From Actinomycetes bacterium (GTDB taxonomy: Bacteria > Actinomycetota > Thermoleophilia > BMS3ABIN01): DNA of 64,000 bases. The translations under genes were made by a program, and so were the position numbers. Positions within the stretch are counted from its first letter, which is position 1, and each line of letters begins with the position of its first letter. Shown piece by piece: positions 22,317 to 31,560 of this stretch. The stretch covers positions 1-64,000 of the forward strand of contig JAJYLW010000010.1 of assembly GCA_021787475.1 (NCBI GenBank), in the 5' to 3' direction. The notes under the pieces are model-generated. The model was not told where the DNA came from and searched no databases. It was given only the letters and a program-made list of their open reading frames with translations.

Positions 22317-25121
22317 ATGGGGAACAAATTGCGCCACGCCTTTCCGGGCGGCATCGGCGTCAAGATCATTTTGCCGACCCTGCTTGTCGTTATATTGCTC
22401 GTGTTCCCTGCCGTGCTGGCGATGCGGGACATGGAACACGGCAAGCCCATTTTTCTGGGCGCGATCCTGCTGGCGTCTTTTGCGGGTCTGGCGGTCGCGC
22501 TTGTGCTCGCCCGGAAAATGACAATGGCAACCGCCGGCCTTTGGCGCGCCTCTTCCGAACTTTCACGTGGCAATCTGGCCGGGCGCGTCAACCTCAAGGG
22601 CGGCGGCGAGCTCGACAAGCTGGGGGAGGCAATTAATGACATGGCCTCTTCCCTGGAGATCAGAACGGAAGCGTTGCTGATCGAGCAGAGCAAGCTCCGC
22701 TCAATCCACCAGAGCATCACCGACGGCATCATCGTGATGGGCAGCAGCAACTTCCTCATCTCCGCCAACCCGGCGGCCGAAGCAATTCTGCGGCGGGCGG
22801 AATCGTCACTGGCCGGATCGCGTGAAACAGGCATCAGAGAGCTGGACGAGATTCTGAAAAAATGGGAACTGGTCGAGCCGGGTCAAATGGTGCGCTGCTG
22901 GGAGCAAAAATCATGTCTGCATTCTGACTGTCCGTCTTACAAAAGCGGCGACCTCCGTTGCTGGCTTCAGTGCGGCACGCATTGCCATGATGAGATCCAG
23001 GGGACCTTTTCCAAGAAACGTGACGCCTGCGAGCGTTGTGATGTTTATCGCCAAAACAGCTGCGTCTCAACGGAAGCGGAGCTAAATAACAGGGTTTTCA
23101 CCATGACCGTCGCCCCGATTCTCAACGATGAGGGACAGCTTGAAGGCCGCCTCGCCGTGCTGCACGACATGACGGAGGAGCGCTATCATTCCCGCCAGCA
23201 GAAACTGCTTTTCGAAATCGCTAATTCCATCGCAATTACAACGCAAATCAACGACTCGCTTAAGGATTGCCTCACACTGTGCATTGAGGCAATGAAGGCG
23301 ACCAGCGGCTCGATCATGCTGCTTGACGACGGCGACCTTGTTATGGTTGCGCACATGGGGCTGCCCGCCGAGACCGTATCCGGCTTTCGCCAGAAGGCGG
23401 GCGAGGGTATTGCCGGTTGGGTAGCCCAGACCGGCGAACCGCTCCTGCTAACCGAGAAAGATCATGACCGGCGCTTTTCAAAGATAAAAGGGATCAAGGA
23501 TGCTGTTTGCCTGCCCATTCGCGATGAACAAAAGGTCGTTGGCGTGCTCAGCCTTAACGAACGCAAGACGGACGAAGGCTTCACTCGCGACAGTCTCGAT
23601 TTTCTTGCCCCCGTAAGCGTCCAGATCGGTATGGCTATCTCGCGGGCGCGCCTGCATGCAAATATCATCGAAGAAAAAGAAAAACAGGCTGCCATCGTGG
23701 AGAGCATGGGAGAAAGCCTTTACGTTAGAGACGCGGACCATACGATCCTTTTCGCCAACACCGTCCACAAGCAGATCTATGGCGATGATTGCGTTGGCAA
23801 AAAATGTTATCAAGTTTATCTCGGCCGTGACAAAGCCTGTCCGAGCTGCCCGCTCGAGCTTTGTTTCACGACCGGCGAGACCGTGCGCCGGTCGCGTTTT
23901 GTCCTCGACCGGCTGGGAAACCGCCGTCAGCTGGAAGCCACGGCCTCTCCGGTCAGGGACGCCGACGGCATCACCAGCTGTATCGAGATCAGCCGTGATG
24001 TTACGGAAATGCTCACGATCAGAGACCAGGCCAAAAGCCGGCTTGATTCGCTGACGGCGTTGTTTAAGGTCTCCAATTCGCTTAGCACCGGGCTGGAGAC
24101 GGACAGCATTATTGACAATCTCGCTCAGTCGACACTTTCAGCGCTGAAAGCGTCTGCCGTGGCGGTAATGACTTTTGAGGAACGGGACCGCCGCCTTGTG
24201 TTGCGCTCGGTTACCGGTGAGGCAAGCAGTTGGCCGCAAAAAATCGGCGACGCGATTGGCCTTGACGAAAGCGTTCTGAACGGGCTGGTGTCCGGCGCCG
24301 GGCCGTTTTGCGCCGCTCATCCGGAACAGATGACCCCGGCTTCCAGCTTGCTGGCGCCGCCGGCCTCGCAATCGGTTCTTGTCGGCCGCCTCGCGTCGCG
24401 AGGCAGACTGCTGGGCCTCATCTCGGTTTCGAGTCCAAGGAAAAACTCCTTTTCCGAGCCGGGCCAACTGGAGCTGTTTACCGATATAACAAACCAGGGT
24501 GCGGTCGCGATTGACAACGCCCAGACTTATAACCGCCTCGAGGCCGCTTTCTGGAGCACAATCCGCTCACTGGCAGAAGCAATTGACGCCAAGGACTCTT
24601 ATACGCGCGGGCACTCCGATCGCGTCGCCGAGTACGCCGATGCGCTGGCCAGCCGCCTGAACCTGGGCGAAAACGAGCTAAGCGCTATCCGCTGCGCCGG
24701 CTACCTGCATGACACGGGCAAGATCGGCATTCCTGACGCAATCCTGCTGAAGCCGGGAAGACTCACGGATGAGGAATATGACATCATCAGGAATCATCCC
24801 GTCCTCAGCCACAAGATTATCGAGCCAGTTGATTTCCCGTATGATGTCAAACCAATTGTACGCCACCATCATGAGAGGATCGACGGCTCCGGCTATCCGG
24901 ATGGCCTCGCAGGCGAGGAGATCCCTCTGGGGGCCCGTATCATCGGTATCGCCGACGCCTTCGAAGCGATGACATCCGACCGTCCCTACCGCAAAGCGCT
25001 GGCCCGGACCGCTGCCGTCTCTGAACTGAAGCGCTGTGCCGGCACGCAGTTTGACGCCGGTCTGGTGCAGACCTTTATTGAGGTTCTGGGTAATCAGAGC
25101 CGTCATTCAGCGGTGACATGA
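22317..25121 (+). CDS. Membrane HD-GYP phosphodiesterase with HAMP, two Cys-rich PAS regions and two GAF domains
   Basis: 934 residues. Two N-terminal transmembrane helices (about 16-36 and 46-64), a HAMP-like linker, PAS-1 (about 125-290) carrying a cysteine-rich insert at 193-249 with CWEQKSC, CPSY, RCW and CERCDVY motifs, GAF-1 (about 300-455), PAS-2 (about 460-585) with CVGKKCYQVY and CPSCPLELC, GAF-2 (about 595-755), and a C-terminal HD-GYP domain with LHDTGKIG near 797 and HHHERIDGSGYPDG near 848. HD-GYP domains hydrolyse cyclic di-GMP; all metal-ligand and GYP residues are present. The cysteine sets suggest metal, FeS or redox sensing. GAGG precedes the ATG. It is divergent from larC. 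Confidence 0.92.
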   Translation: MGNKLRHAFPGGIGVKIILPTLLVVILLVFPAVLAMRDMEHGKPIFLGAILLASFAGLAVALVLARKMTMATAGLWRASSELSRGNLAGRVNLKGGGELDKLGEAINDMASSLEIRTEALLIEQSKLRSIHQSITDGIIVMGSSNFLISANPAAEAILRRAESSLAGSRETGIRELDEILKKWELVEPGQMVRCWEQKSCLHSDCPSYKSGDLRCWLQCGTHCHDEIQGTFSKKRDACERCDVYRQNSCVSTEAELNNRVFTMTVAPILNDEGQLEGRLAVLHDMTEERYHSRQQKLLFEIANSIAITTQINDSLKDCLTLCIEAMKATSGSIMLLDDGDLVMVAHMGLPAETVSGFRQKAGEGIAGWVAQTGEPLLLTEKDHDRRFSKIKGIKDAVCLPIRDEQKVVGVLSLNERKTDEGFTRDSLDFLAPVSVQIGMAISRARLHANIIEEKEKQAAIVESMGESLYVRDADHTILFANTVHKQIYGDDCVGKKCYQVYLGRDKACPSCPLELCFTTGETVRRSRFVLDRLGNRRQLEATASPVRDADGITSCIEISRDVTEMLTIRDQAKSRLDSLTALFKVSNSLSTGLETDSIIDNLAQSTLSALKASAVAVMTFEERDRRLVLRSVTGEASSWPQKIGDAIGLDESVLNGLVSGAGPFCAAHPEQMTPASSLLAPPASQSVLVGRLASRGRLLGLISVSSPRKNSFSEPGQLELFTDITNQGAVAIDNAQTYNRLEAAFWSTIRSLAEAIDAKDSYTRGHSDRVAEYADALASRLNLGENELSAIRCAGYLHDTGKIGIPDAILLKPGRLTDEEYDIIRNHPVLSHKIIEPVDFPYDVKPIVRHHHERIDGSGYPDGLAGEEIPLGARIIGIADAFEAMTSDRPYRKALARTAAVSELKRCAGTQFDAGLVQTFIEVLGNQSRHSAVT

Positions 25122-25140
25122 TGTCAGGCTTTCGGTAGAT

Positions 25141-25216
25141 GGCAGGCTTTCAGCCTGCCTTTGGGAGAGTTTATCTACGCACAACGCCCTCATCCGCACA
25201 GGCTAAAAGTCTGTGC
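25141..25216. repeat. Two REP-like palindromes downstream of the HD-GYP gene
   Basis: GGCAGGCT-TTC-AGCCTGCC at 25141-25159 and GCACAGGCT-AAA-AGTCTGTGC at 25196-25216. They lie in the 209-bp gap before the OYE-family gene. The second is nearly identical to the dyad at 13153. Confidence 0.65.
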
Positions 25217-25330
25217 CCGCCAATCCGGAATATTGCCGGCTTTTTTCCTGCAAATCAAGAGCTTCACCTTTTCAGGCGTCCCGTATTCAGATAGTATTAC
25301 GCCATTGCCATCCGAAGAGAGGAGCAGCAC

Positions 25331-26326
25331 ATGCCAACACTTTCCGATCCCCTCGTTATCGGAAAATTCGCGCTTAAAAACAGGATCATCATGCCCCCCA
25401 TGGCGAACGACATGTCAAGCGAAGCGGGCGAAGTCAACAATCGCCACCTCGATCACTACCGCGTCCCCGCTGAAGCCGGCGTCGGGCTCGTCATCGTCGA
25501 GCACAGCTACATCATGCCCTCCGGGAAAATGACAAGGAAGCAGCTGGGAATATATGAGAATGGGCTCATTGATGGTCTGCGGTCGCTGGCCGACACCATC
25601 CGCACCGCTGGCGCCAGCAGCGCGATTCAGCTTACCCATGCCGGCGCCAACACAACCTCTGACGTGTGCGGATGTCAACCTACAGGCCCGTCGGATGTTC
25701 CACCGCCAAAAAGGAAGGAAACGCCCCGCCCCCTGGAAGTGCAAGAAATCGAAGAAATCGTCGCCGCTTATGCGCAGGCAGCGCGCCGGGCCCAGGCAGC
25801 CGGCTTCGACTCGATCGAGATCCACGGCGCCCACGGTTTCCTGCTGAATGAATTCGTGTCCCCTTATACCAACCACAGGACCGACCGGTACGGAGGCAGT
25901 ACGGAAAATCGCCTGCGGCTGCCGCTGGAAGTGATCGCGGCCGTGCGTGCGCAGGTCGGCCCTGAGCTTCCGCTCCTTTACCGTTTCGGCGCCAGCGATT
26001 TCATGCAGGAAGGGCTGGCCCTTGATGAAGCACGGGAAATTGCTCCCAAGCTGGTTGAGGCCGGCATCGACATGCTTGACATTTCCGGCGGCTTGTGTGG
26101 ATCACGCCCCAAGGACCTGACCGACACTCAGGGTTACTTTGTGCCCCTTGCCTCCAGCATCAAGGCCGTTGTTGAAGTTCCTGTGATCGCAGTGGGCGGA
26201 ATTACGGACCCGATTTACGCCAACAGCGTTGTCGCCGAAGAAAAAGCCGACCTGGTGGCGGTCGGAAGGGCGATGCTGAAAAATCCAGCCTGGGCCGGGG
26301 AGGCGCTGGCGCAGCTTGAAAGCTGA
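25331..26326 (+). CDS. NADH:flavin oxidoreductase, Old Yellow Enzyme family (single-domain)
   Basis: 331-aa FMN barrel of the OYE/YqjM class: SDPLVIGKFALKNRIIMPPM at the start, QLTHAGANT, the EIHGAHGFLLNEFVSP and TDRYGGSTENR signatures, and VGRAMLKNPAW at the end. It lacks the C-terminal 4Fe-4S and FAD/NAD domains of 2,4-dienoyl-CoA and trimethylamine dehydrogenases, so it is a short ene-reductase-like form. The substrate is unknown. GAGAGGAG precedes the ATG. Monocistronic by appearance. Confidence 0.9.
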   Translation: MPTLSDPLVIGKFALKNRIIMPPMANDMSSEAGEVNNRHLDHYRVPAEAGVGLVIVEHSYIMPSGKMTRKQLGIYENGLIDGLRSLADTIRTAGASSAIQLTHAGANTTSDVCGCQPTGPSDVPPPKRKETPRPLEVQEIEEIVAAYAQAARRAQAAGFDSIEIHGAHGFLLNEFVSPYTNHRTDRYGGSTENRLRLPLEVIAAVRAQVGPELPLLYRFGASDFMQEGLALDEAREIAPKLVEAGIDMLDISGGLCGSRPKDLTDTQGYFVPLASSIKAVVEVPVIAVGGITDPIYANSVVAEEKADLVAVGRAMLKNPAWAGEALAQLES

Positions 26327-26341
26327 GCGCTTGCCCGGATT

Positions 26342-27958
26342 TCAGGATCTGACAAATAGCCCCACATCCAGTGGCGGCAGATCCCAGTTTCCGGCCTGCT
26401 TCCAGTTCCTTGCCATTATCCCGCTTATCAGCGGCGAACCGGGATAATTGCCCAGGGTCCCGTCCCCGATTATCAGCCAGACGCGGCCTTTGCCGGCAAG
26501 ATCGCGCCTGATTTTGTCTTCTACCGCGGCGCCGCTGAATGGTTTAAAAGCATACGAACCAGACCACCCTCCCCAAGTTCTATCTGACATGTCAGCGCCG
26601 TAGCTTTCGATATTGCCCCCGTGAATGGAAGTCAATCCGGGCTGGTAAAAAGCAGCCGCAACGACGCAATGCACCTCGGGAAAACATAAAATCTCGTCGC
26701 TTGCCTGCTTGTTGGACGCAATAACCGACATGGCGGCGCGCCAATCTTCATTACGCCTGACTTTTATCTCGGTTCCCGAATAAAAAAGCATCGCAGCAAG
26801 CAAAGGTATCCCGCCGAGAAAGGCAAACCGGCCCGGGACGCTTGTTACCAGCATGGCAAGCAATAATGCAAACGCGGGCGCGGCCCAGGCGTAGTAGCGG
26901 CTGGCGAACGAAGCTCCCGGCGCCGCAAGCTGGACGGCCACCGGAGCCGCTACCAGAATGAAGACGTAAATGCCAACGGCAACATTGTCGCGCCCAAGGA
27001 AAAGATTACGCAACAGCTTAACGGCAAACAAAGAGATCAGGATGACTGCCACGGCCGCGGAGAAAATGATCGCCTCCCGGTATGAGACATTAGCCCCCTG
27101 AACGCCGCTGCCGATGCTTTCATTAGCATAACCCCGAACAAAGGCAACCGGCCAGTTAATGATGCCCTGCATCAAATGAATCATTGATGGAATTGTAAAT
27201 CCGGAACGGCCGGAAGTCGCTGAGCGCGTCAGCAGAAAAAAAACAGCAAGCGCGCCAGCTAACAAAGCGTGGCTGACCGCCCAGATTCGCGCCCTGCTCC
27301 TGCGCCGGTCGCGCAGAAACGGATATGCGGCGAGGCCGGCGAGCACAAGGATGAACGCCAGGAAGAAAGTGAAAATGACCAAAAGCGTGCAGAGAGTGTA
27401 CAGCGCCCAGTTCACCCACCCCCCTCTCCTGCTGCTTCTTGCCAAAAAATAAAACGAAAGCAGGGAGGCAAACATCAGCCAGCCGTATGAAGATGCATCA
27501 CGGGAATACCAAATCATCAACGGGCAAAAGGCGGTAAGGGCGGCCGCCCAAAGACCCGCCCACCGGGACCTGACCTCCTTGCCGGCAAGGTACGCCAACG
27601 GGATGATTAAGGCCCCGAAAAAAGCGGACGGCGCCCTCGCCCAGACTTCGCTTCCCGCCGGCAATGGCCAAAAATGGGCGACAAGATTAAAAGCAGGCGG
27701 GTGGCCGGCGGCAATCCCCTGCGAGATGAGCTGGCTGACCGGCAGGCGGCTGACCCAGATGTTCGCCAGCTCATCATAATTGAGGCTTTCATGGTCAAGC
27801 TTGAAAAACCGGAGGGCGATGCCGGCAAGGATCAGCAGCTCGAGCATCATTAACGGCAGCCGCTGACGCCAGGCCGGGTTTATTCTCAATTTCAAACTGG
27901 CTTCCCTCCAGTAAGTTTCTTTCAATTTCCTGGCTGCCGCCCCGGAATCCTGACCCAA
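26342..27958 (-). CDS. GT-C fold membrane glycosyltransferase (ArnT/PMT-like)
   Basis: 538-aa polytopic protein with about 11-12 hydrophobic helices. The first periplasmic loop has NYDELANIW (acidic catalytic position of GT-C enzymes) and AGHPPAFN, followed by RAPSAFFGALIIPLAY as in the glycosyltransferase-39/83 families. A soluble C-terminal domain follows the last helix. It probably moves a sugar from a polyprenyl-phosphate donor onto a lipid or protein; donor and acceptor are unknown. The start is TTG 27958 with GGGAG inside the downstream arm of a 9-bp hairpin (27961-27989). Confidence 0.85.
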   Translation of the reverse strand: MGQDSGAAARKLKETYWREASLKLRINPAWRQRLPLMMLELLILAGIALRFFKLDHESLNYDELANIWVSRLPVSQLISQGIAAGHPPAFNLVAHFWPLPAGSEVWARAPSAFFGALIIPLAYLAGKEVRSRWAGLWAAALTAFCPLMIWYSRDASSYGWLMFASLLSFYFLARSSRRGGWVNWALYTLCTLLVIFTFFLAFILVLAGLAAYPFLRDRRRSRARIWAVSHALLAGALAVFFLLTRSATSGRSGFTIPSMIHLMQGIINWPVAFVRGYANESIGSGVQGANVSYREAIIFSAAVAVILISLFAVKLLRNLFLGRDNVAVGIYVFILVAAPVAVQLAAPGASFASRYYAWAAPAFALLLAMLVTSVPGRFAFLGGIPLLAAMLFYSGTEIKVRRNEDWRAAMSVIASNKQASDEILCFPEVHCVVAAAFYQPGLTSIHGGNIESYGADMSDRTWGGWSGSYAFKPFSGAAVEDKIRRDLAGKGRVWLIIGDGTLGNYPGSPLISGIMARNWKQAGNWDLPPLDVGLFVRS

Positions 27959-27960
27959 AC

Positions 27961-27989
27961 TCGGCTCCCGGCCTTCAAAAGGGAGCCGA
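27961..27989 (-). promoter_or_regulatory. 9-bp hairpin covering the ribosome site of the GT-C gene
   Basis: TCGGCTCCC and GGGAGCCGA are perfect complements separated by 11 nt. On the minus strand the 3' arm includes the GGGAG proposed as the ribosome site for TTG 27958, so folding could block translation. On the plus strand the hairpin is followed by TATTAATTTT, so an alternative reading is a weak plus-strand terminator. Confidence 0.45.
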
Positions 27990-28024
27990 TATTAATTTTA
28001 AGAAGGAAGCGCGGGAGGTCGCAA

Positions 28025-28945
28025 GTGGGCGGTTGCCAGAATCATACTCAATCCAGCCGGGCTGCCGGCGGCCGCTGTCCCGTGCACCCGAGCGAGCCGC
28101 TGACGGGGCTGTGCAGTTGCGGCACCTTTTTTTGCCGCCGCTGCTCGCCTTCTGCTGTATTCTGCGCCAGTTGCTACCATATTCGGCTGCACTCTGGCAG
28201 CGCCAGGTTTGCGGGCGCGCAACCAGCAATTGCCGGCGCTTTTACCGGCCAGGGGCAAACGATCGGCCACAGGCAGCCGCGGCCGCTGACGCAAAGAATT
28301 GTGATTGAGGCGCTCCTGCTCACGTTAGCCACCATTCTGATTATGGCAAGTCTTATGCTCCAGCAAAGCCGCTCACTGATGGCCGACACGGACGGCCAGG
28401 TCTTTGGCTTCGGCATCAATGCTGGCGCAAACCCTTTGCAAAAAAGCGCTCCCTATCTTACCGCCAGCATCGACTCTGGCGGCGCCACCGTCCAGTTCAC
28501 CAGTGACACCTCCTACTCAATCAGCGCCAGGGTTGACAGCATGCGTGCTTATGATGACATGATCAGCCCGGCCATTCCATACGACCTGTTGCTTTCATGG
28601 GGGAAGCTGGCCGATCCGGACACCGCCGCTCAATACAGCTGGAAACAATCTAACCGCGAAGGCACGGTTTCCGGCCCCTTGGACGACGACTTGACATCCA
28701 GTTATGTAATTGGTCATGTCAGCAACAACCATATCATTCCGGCAAATGACGGCATCCGTCAGGCGTTGGGCATGATAAAACTGGGCGATCTTGTCCGCAT
28801 TGACGGCCGCCTCGTCGACGTAAAAATTAATATCGGCAATGCTTCATTTTCCGCGCATACCAGTAAAAGCCGCACGGATACGGGCGACGGCGCCTGCGAG
28901 ATAATCTTCGCCGAGCACCTGCGCATAAACGGCCAATCATATTAA
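28025..28945 (+). CDS. Zinc-ribbon/B-box-like membrane protein of unknown function
   Basis: 306 residues, GTG start after GGGAGG. The N-terminus (about 18-52) has CPVHPSEPLTGLC, CRRCSP and CASCYH, a B-box-like arrangement that probably binds zinc. One transmembrane helix at about 98-118 (EALLLTLATILIMASLML) separates it from an extracytoplasmic C-terminal half of about 190 residues without a recognised domain. This topology (cytoplasmic zinc finger, single helix, external domain) is seen in uncharacterised actinobacterial and firmicute proteins. Function unknown. Confidence 0.75.
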   Translation: MGGCQNHTQSSRAAGGRCPVHPSEPLTGLCSCGTFFCRRCSPSAVFCASCYHIRLHSGSARFAGAQPAIAGAFTGQGQTIGHRQPRPLTQRIVIEALLLTLATILIMASLMLQQSRSLMADTDGQVFGFGINAGANPLQKSAPYLTASIDSGGATVQFTSDTSYSISARVDSMRAYDDMISPAIPYDLLLSWGKLADPDTAAQYSWKQSNREGTVSGPLDDDLTSSYVIGHVSNNHIIPANDGIRQALGMIKLGDLVRIDGRLVDVKINIGNASFSAHTSKSRTDTGDGACEIIFAEHLRINGQSY

Positions 28946-29124
28946 CAAACTAAACTGGACAGCCTGTTCGCCGCCCCTAGGCTCTGGACATTTCCGTTGC
29001 TTTTCGCTTAAATTCAGTACTTAGTTTACTCATTATCCAGCTCGCTTTAGGATAACCAGAGAAGAAAAATGCGGGACTTGACAAGGTCTGATACGTTTCA
29101 GTTTTTTAAACTTCGGGGCAGGGC

Positions 29125-29379
29125 ATGCAGATAACGATAGACTCCATTTGTAAGGAATTCGACATCAGGGCGGAAGAAATCTTTGCCTTCATGGATGAGG
29201 AGCATATTCACCTCGGCGGCAGCCTGATGCATGACATCTCCATCGACATCCCTGATTTTCGTAAATTTATTGAATACCGGCGGCGGCAGCTGAGACAGCG
29301 AATCACGATTGCGGAACAGGACCTCGCCCAGCTTGACACGAAGGCTGAGAACTTTCTCAGAGCTCTTAAAAGCTGGTAG
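29125..29379 (+). CDS. Small hypothetical protein with MerR/IF2-N-like helical start
   Basis: 84 residues. ITIDSICKEFDIRAEEIFAF resembles a short helix-turn-helix as in MerR or IF2 N-terminal domains, and the last 35 residues form a charged coiled helix (YRRRQLRQRITIAEQDLAQL). GGGGCAGGGC precedes the ATG, a moderate ribosome site. It converges on transaldolase with 1-2 bp between stops. No function assigned. Confidence 0.6.
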   Translation: MQITIDSICKEFDIRAEEIFAFMDEEHIHLGGSLMHDISIDIPDFRKFIEYRRRQLRQRITIAEQDLAQLDTKAENFLRALKSW

Positions 29380-29380
29380 G

Positions 29381-30496
29381 TCAGGCCGCCAGCAGCCTTT
29401 GTTTTTCCGCAATGCCGGCGAGCAGCTTGTCAAGCGACTCGCCAAACAGGCGAACTCCTTCGACCTGAAGGTCCTCAGTTAACTTATTCATGTCAATTCC
29501 GGACTCCCCAAGCGCTTCTATCGTCCGCTCGGCCTCGTCCAGGCCTTCCCTAAGCGACGGCGCCACCAATCCATGATCAAGAAAAGCATTCAAGGTCTCG
29601 GCAGGCATCGTGTTTATCGTATCAGGACCGGCAAGCGCCTCAACATACATGACATCACTATAGGCGGGGTTCTTGGCGCTCGTGCTGGCCCAGAGCACCC
29701 GCTGAACGCGGGCGCCCTTGGCCTTCAACGCCATAAACCGGTCACCTCGAACGACCTCTTCAAAACGGCGGTAGGCCAGCTTGGCGTTGGCGATTCCAGC
29801 TTTGCCCAACAAACTTACGAGATCGTTGCGGCCGCCGTCAATAATTTCCTGCAACTGACGGTCAACGGCTGTATCGACCCGGCTGACAAAAAAGGAAGCC
29901 ACAGAAGAAACCCGGCTCAAGTCGCCTCCAGCGGCAAGCAAGCGTTCGAGGCCGGAAATGTATGCCTCAGACACAGCTTCATAGTGACCCACTGAAAACA
30001 TCAGTGTGATGTTGATATTGATCCCTTGACTGATAAGTGCCTCTACCGCCGGAATTCCGGCCGGCGTGCCCGGCACTTTCAGCATAACGTTAGGCCGCTT
30101 CCCCAGCGCGTCGTTGAGATGGCGTATTTCCTTGATTGTGCCATCGGTATCGTAAGCCAGCGCCGGGCGGGGCTCCAAGGAGACGTAGCCATCCGCGGCT
30201 TCGGTTCGATTGTAAACAGGCAGGAGCTTGTCGGCCGCGTCGCTGATGTCTCGCAATATCAATCTCTCATAAACCGCGGCGGCATCCATTCCCTTGGCCG
30301 AAAGGGCCTTTAAATCATCATCATAATCTCCGCTGCCGCTGATTGCTTTTTCAAAAATGGATGGGTTTGAAGTTACCCCGGTGACCCCAAGGTCAATTAG
30401 CCTTTGCAGCTCACCGGTTGTAAGCAGCCGCCGGGCGATATTGTCATACCAGACCGACTGGCCCATTTTTTGCAGATCTTGAATAGTATTGGTCAT
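29381..30496 (-). CDS. tal: Transaldolase (long, actinobacterial type)
   Basis: Moves a dihydroxyacetone unit between sugar phosphates in the non-oxidative pentose-phosphate pathway. 371 residues with TSNPSIFEKAISGSGDYD, RPNVMLKVPGTPAGIPAVE (Schiff-base lysine in MLKVPGT) and LWASTSAKNPAYSD. The open frame extends 22 codons upstream, but ATG 30496 has GGGAG at good spacing and starts with the family N-terminus (MTNTIQDLQ). The length and the LWASTxxKNPxY motif match the longer transaldolases of actinobacteria and cyanobacteria. Confidence 0.95.
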   Translation of the reverse strand: MTNTIQDLQKMGQSVWYDNIARRLLTTGELQRLIDLGVTGVTSNPSIFEKAISGSGDYDDDLKALSAKGMDAAAVYERLILRDISDAADKLLPVYNRTEAADGYVSLEPRPALAYDTDGTIKEIRHLNDALGKRPNVMLKVPGTPAGIPAVEALISQGININITLMFSVGHYEAVSEAYISGLERLLAAGGDLSRVSSVASFFVSRVDTAVDRQLQEIIDGGRNDLVSLLGKAGIANAKLAYRRFEEVVRGDRFMALKAKGARVQRVLWASTSAKNPAYSDVMYVEALAGPDTINTMPAETLNAFLDHGLVAPSLREGLDEAERTIEALGESGIDMNKLTEDLQVEGVRLFGESLDKLLAGIAEKQRLLAA

Positions 30497-30635
30497 TATC
30501 TTCTCCCTAAGCTCGGATTTTGTTATTTTCATACCCGATAAAATGTAAAACTGCACTTCCAAAAACGGGTAGGAAATTGTCTTTTCGGGGAAAAATATTT
30601 ATAAGACAATCTCATCGCAAATCAATGGAGGCGCC

Positions 30636-30833
30636 ATGAGCGGAAAAGGAGAAGGGAAGAAACGAAACCGGGCGGCCCAAAGCGAGCAGCATGGATTTCA
30701 GGAACGCCCTTTGGAGAAAGCTGAAAAACCAGTCCGGGAAGAAGGGAACCCGGGTGAAAATCAGGAAAAACCGAGGGTGGTGGAAAAGCTGCGCAACCTG
30801 GAGAAGCGCCGCCGCCAGCAGGAGAAAGGCTAA
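30636..30833 (+). CDS. Small highly charged protein, 65 aa
   Basis: ATG 30636 after GGAGG. It is very rich in Lys, Arg, Glu and Gln with almost no hydrophobic residues, so it is likely disordered. It overlaps the convergent uracil-DNA glycosylase gene by 4 nt. A 9-bp inverted repeat (ATTGTCTT..AAGACAAT) lies 30-60 bp upstream, between it and the divergent transaldolase gene. No family recognised; the good ribosome site is the main support. Confidence 0.5.
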   Translation: MSGKGEGKKRNRAAQSEQHGFQERPLEKAEKPVREEGNPGENQEKPRVVEKLRNLEKRRRQQEKG

Positions 30834-31504
30834 GAGCCGGCCTCAAGCAGATAATTCTTGATCAATTTCATATCCTCCCAAACGAGTTTCTTCAGATCGC
30901 GGGCGCCTGATCCGGCGCCGCCGCGCCTAAGGATAAAGGCGGGATGAAAAGTTGCAATTATCCGGGACCCAAAAGGTCCTTCAAACCATTTGCCGCGCTG
31001 CTCGGTGATGCTGAAGCCTGGATCAATCACACCCTTGCCTGCCGGCGATCCCAGGCAAAGAATTACTTTCGGCTGGATAATCTCTACCTGCCTCACCAGG
31101 TAAGGCCGGCAGGCCGCTACATCCGGCGCCATGGGCGCGCGGTTCTGCATGCGGCCCTCCACCATGTCAGCGGCCCGGCATTTGACGATGTTTGTAATAA
31201 AAATCGTGGAACGCGGAAATTCAGCGGCTTCCAGAATCTTGTCCAGCAACTCCCCGGCCCTGCCGACAAAAGGCCTCCCTTGAGCGTCTTCGTTTTCCCC
31301 CGGTCCTTCCCCAACGACCATTACGGCAGCTTCAGCGTCGCCTTCTCCGGGAACGGCGTTACGGCGGTTGCGGCATAACGGACAGAGCACGCATTCGCGT
31401 ACAAACCGGGCGACCGCCTCCAGCTGGCCTTCACGCGAAGATTGCTCGCTTACGACGGCATCAATGGGGTCAAACAAATCCAGATTTCGCGACAGCAATG
31501 ACAT
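30830..31504 (-). CDS. Family-4 uracil-DNA glycosylase (4Fe-4S)
   Basis: Removes uracil from DNA at the start of base-excision repair. 224 residues. CVLCPLC near residue 38 and later cysteines (VKCRAADM, AACRPYL) are the four FeS ligands of family 4. Active-site motif GEGPGENEDAQGRPFVGRAG is intact, as is ATFHPAFILRR near the C-terminus. It lacks a strong ribosome site at ATG 31504. Confidence 0.93.
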   Translation of the reverse strand: MSLLSRNLDLFDPIDAVVSEQSSREGQLEAVARFVRECVLCPLCRNRRNAVPGEGDAEAAVMVVGEGPGENEDAQGRPFVGRAGELLDKILEAAEFPRSTIFITNIVKCRAADMVEGRMQNRAPMAPDVAACRPYLVRQVEIIQPKVILCLGSPAGKGVIDPGFSITEQRGKWFEGPFGSRIIATFHPAFILRRGGAGSGARDLKKLVWEDMKLIKNYLLEAGS

Positions 31505-31560
31505 ACATCAAAAAAGAAGCAATTTGTAATAAAACTGCTCATCACATTAGCTCAGGAATA

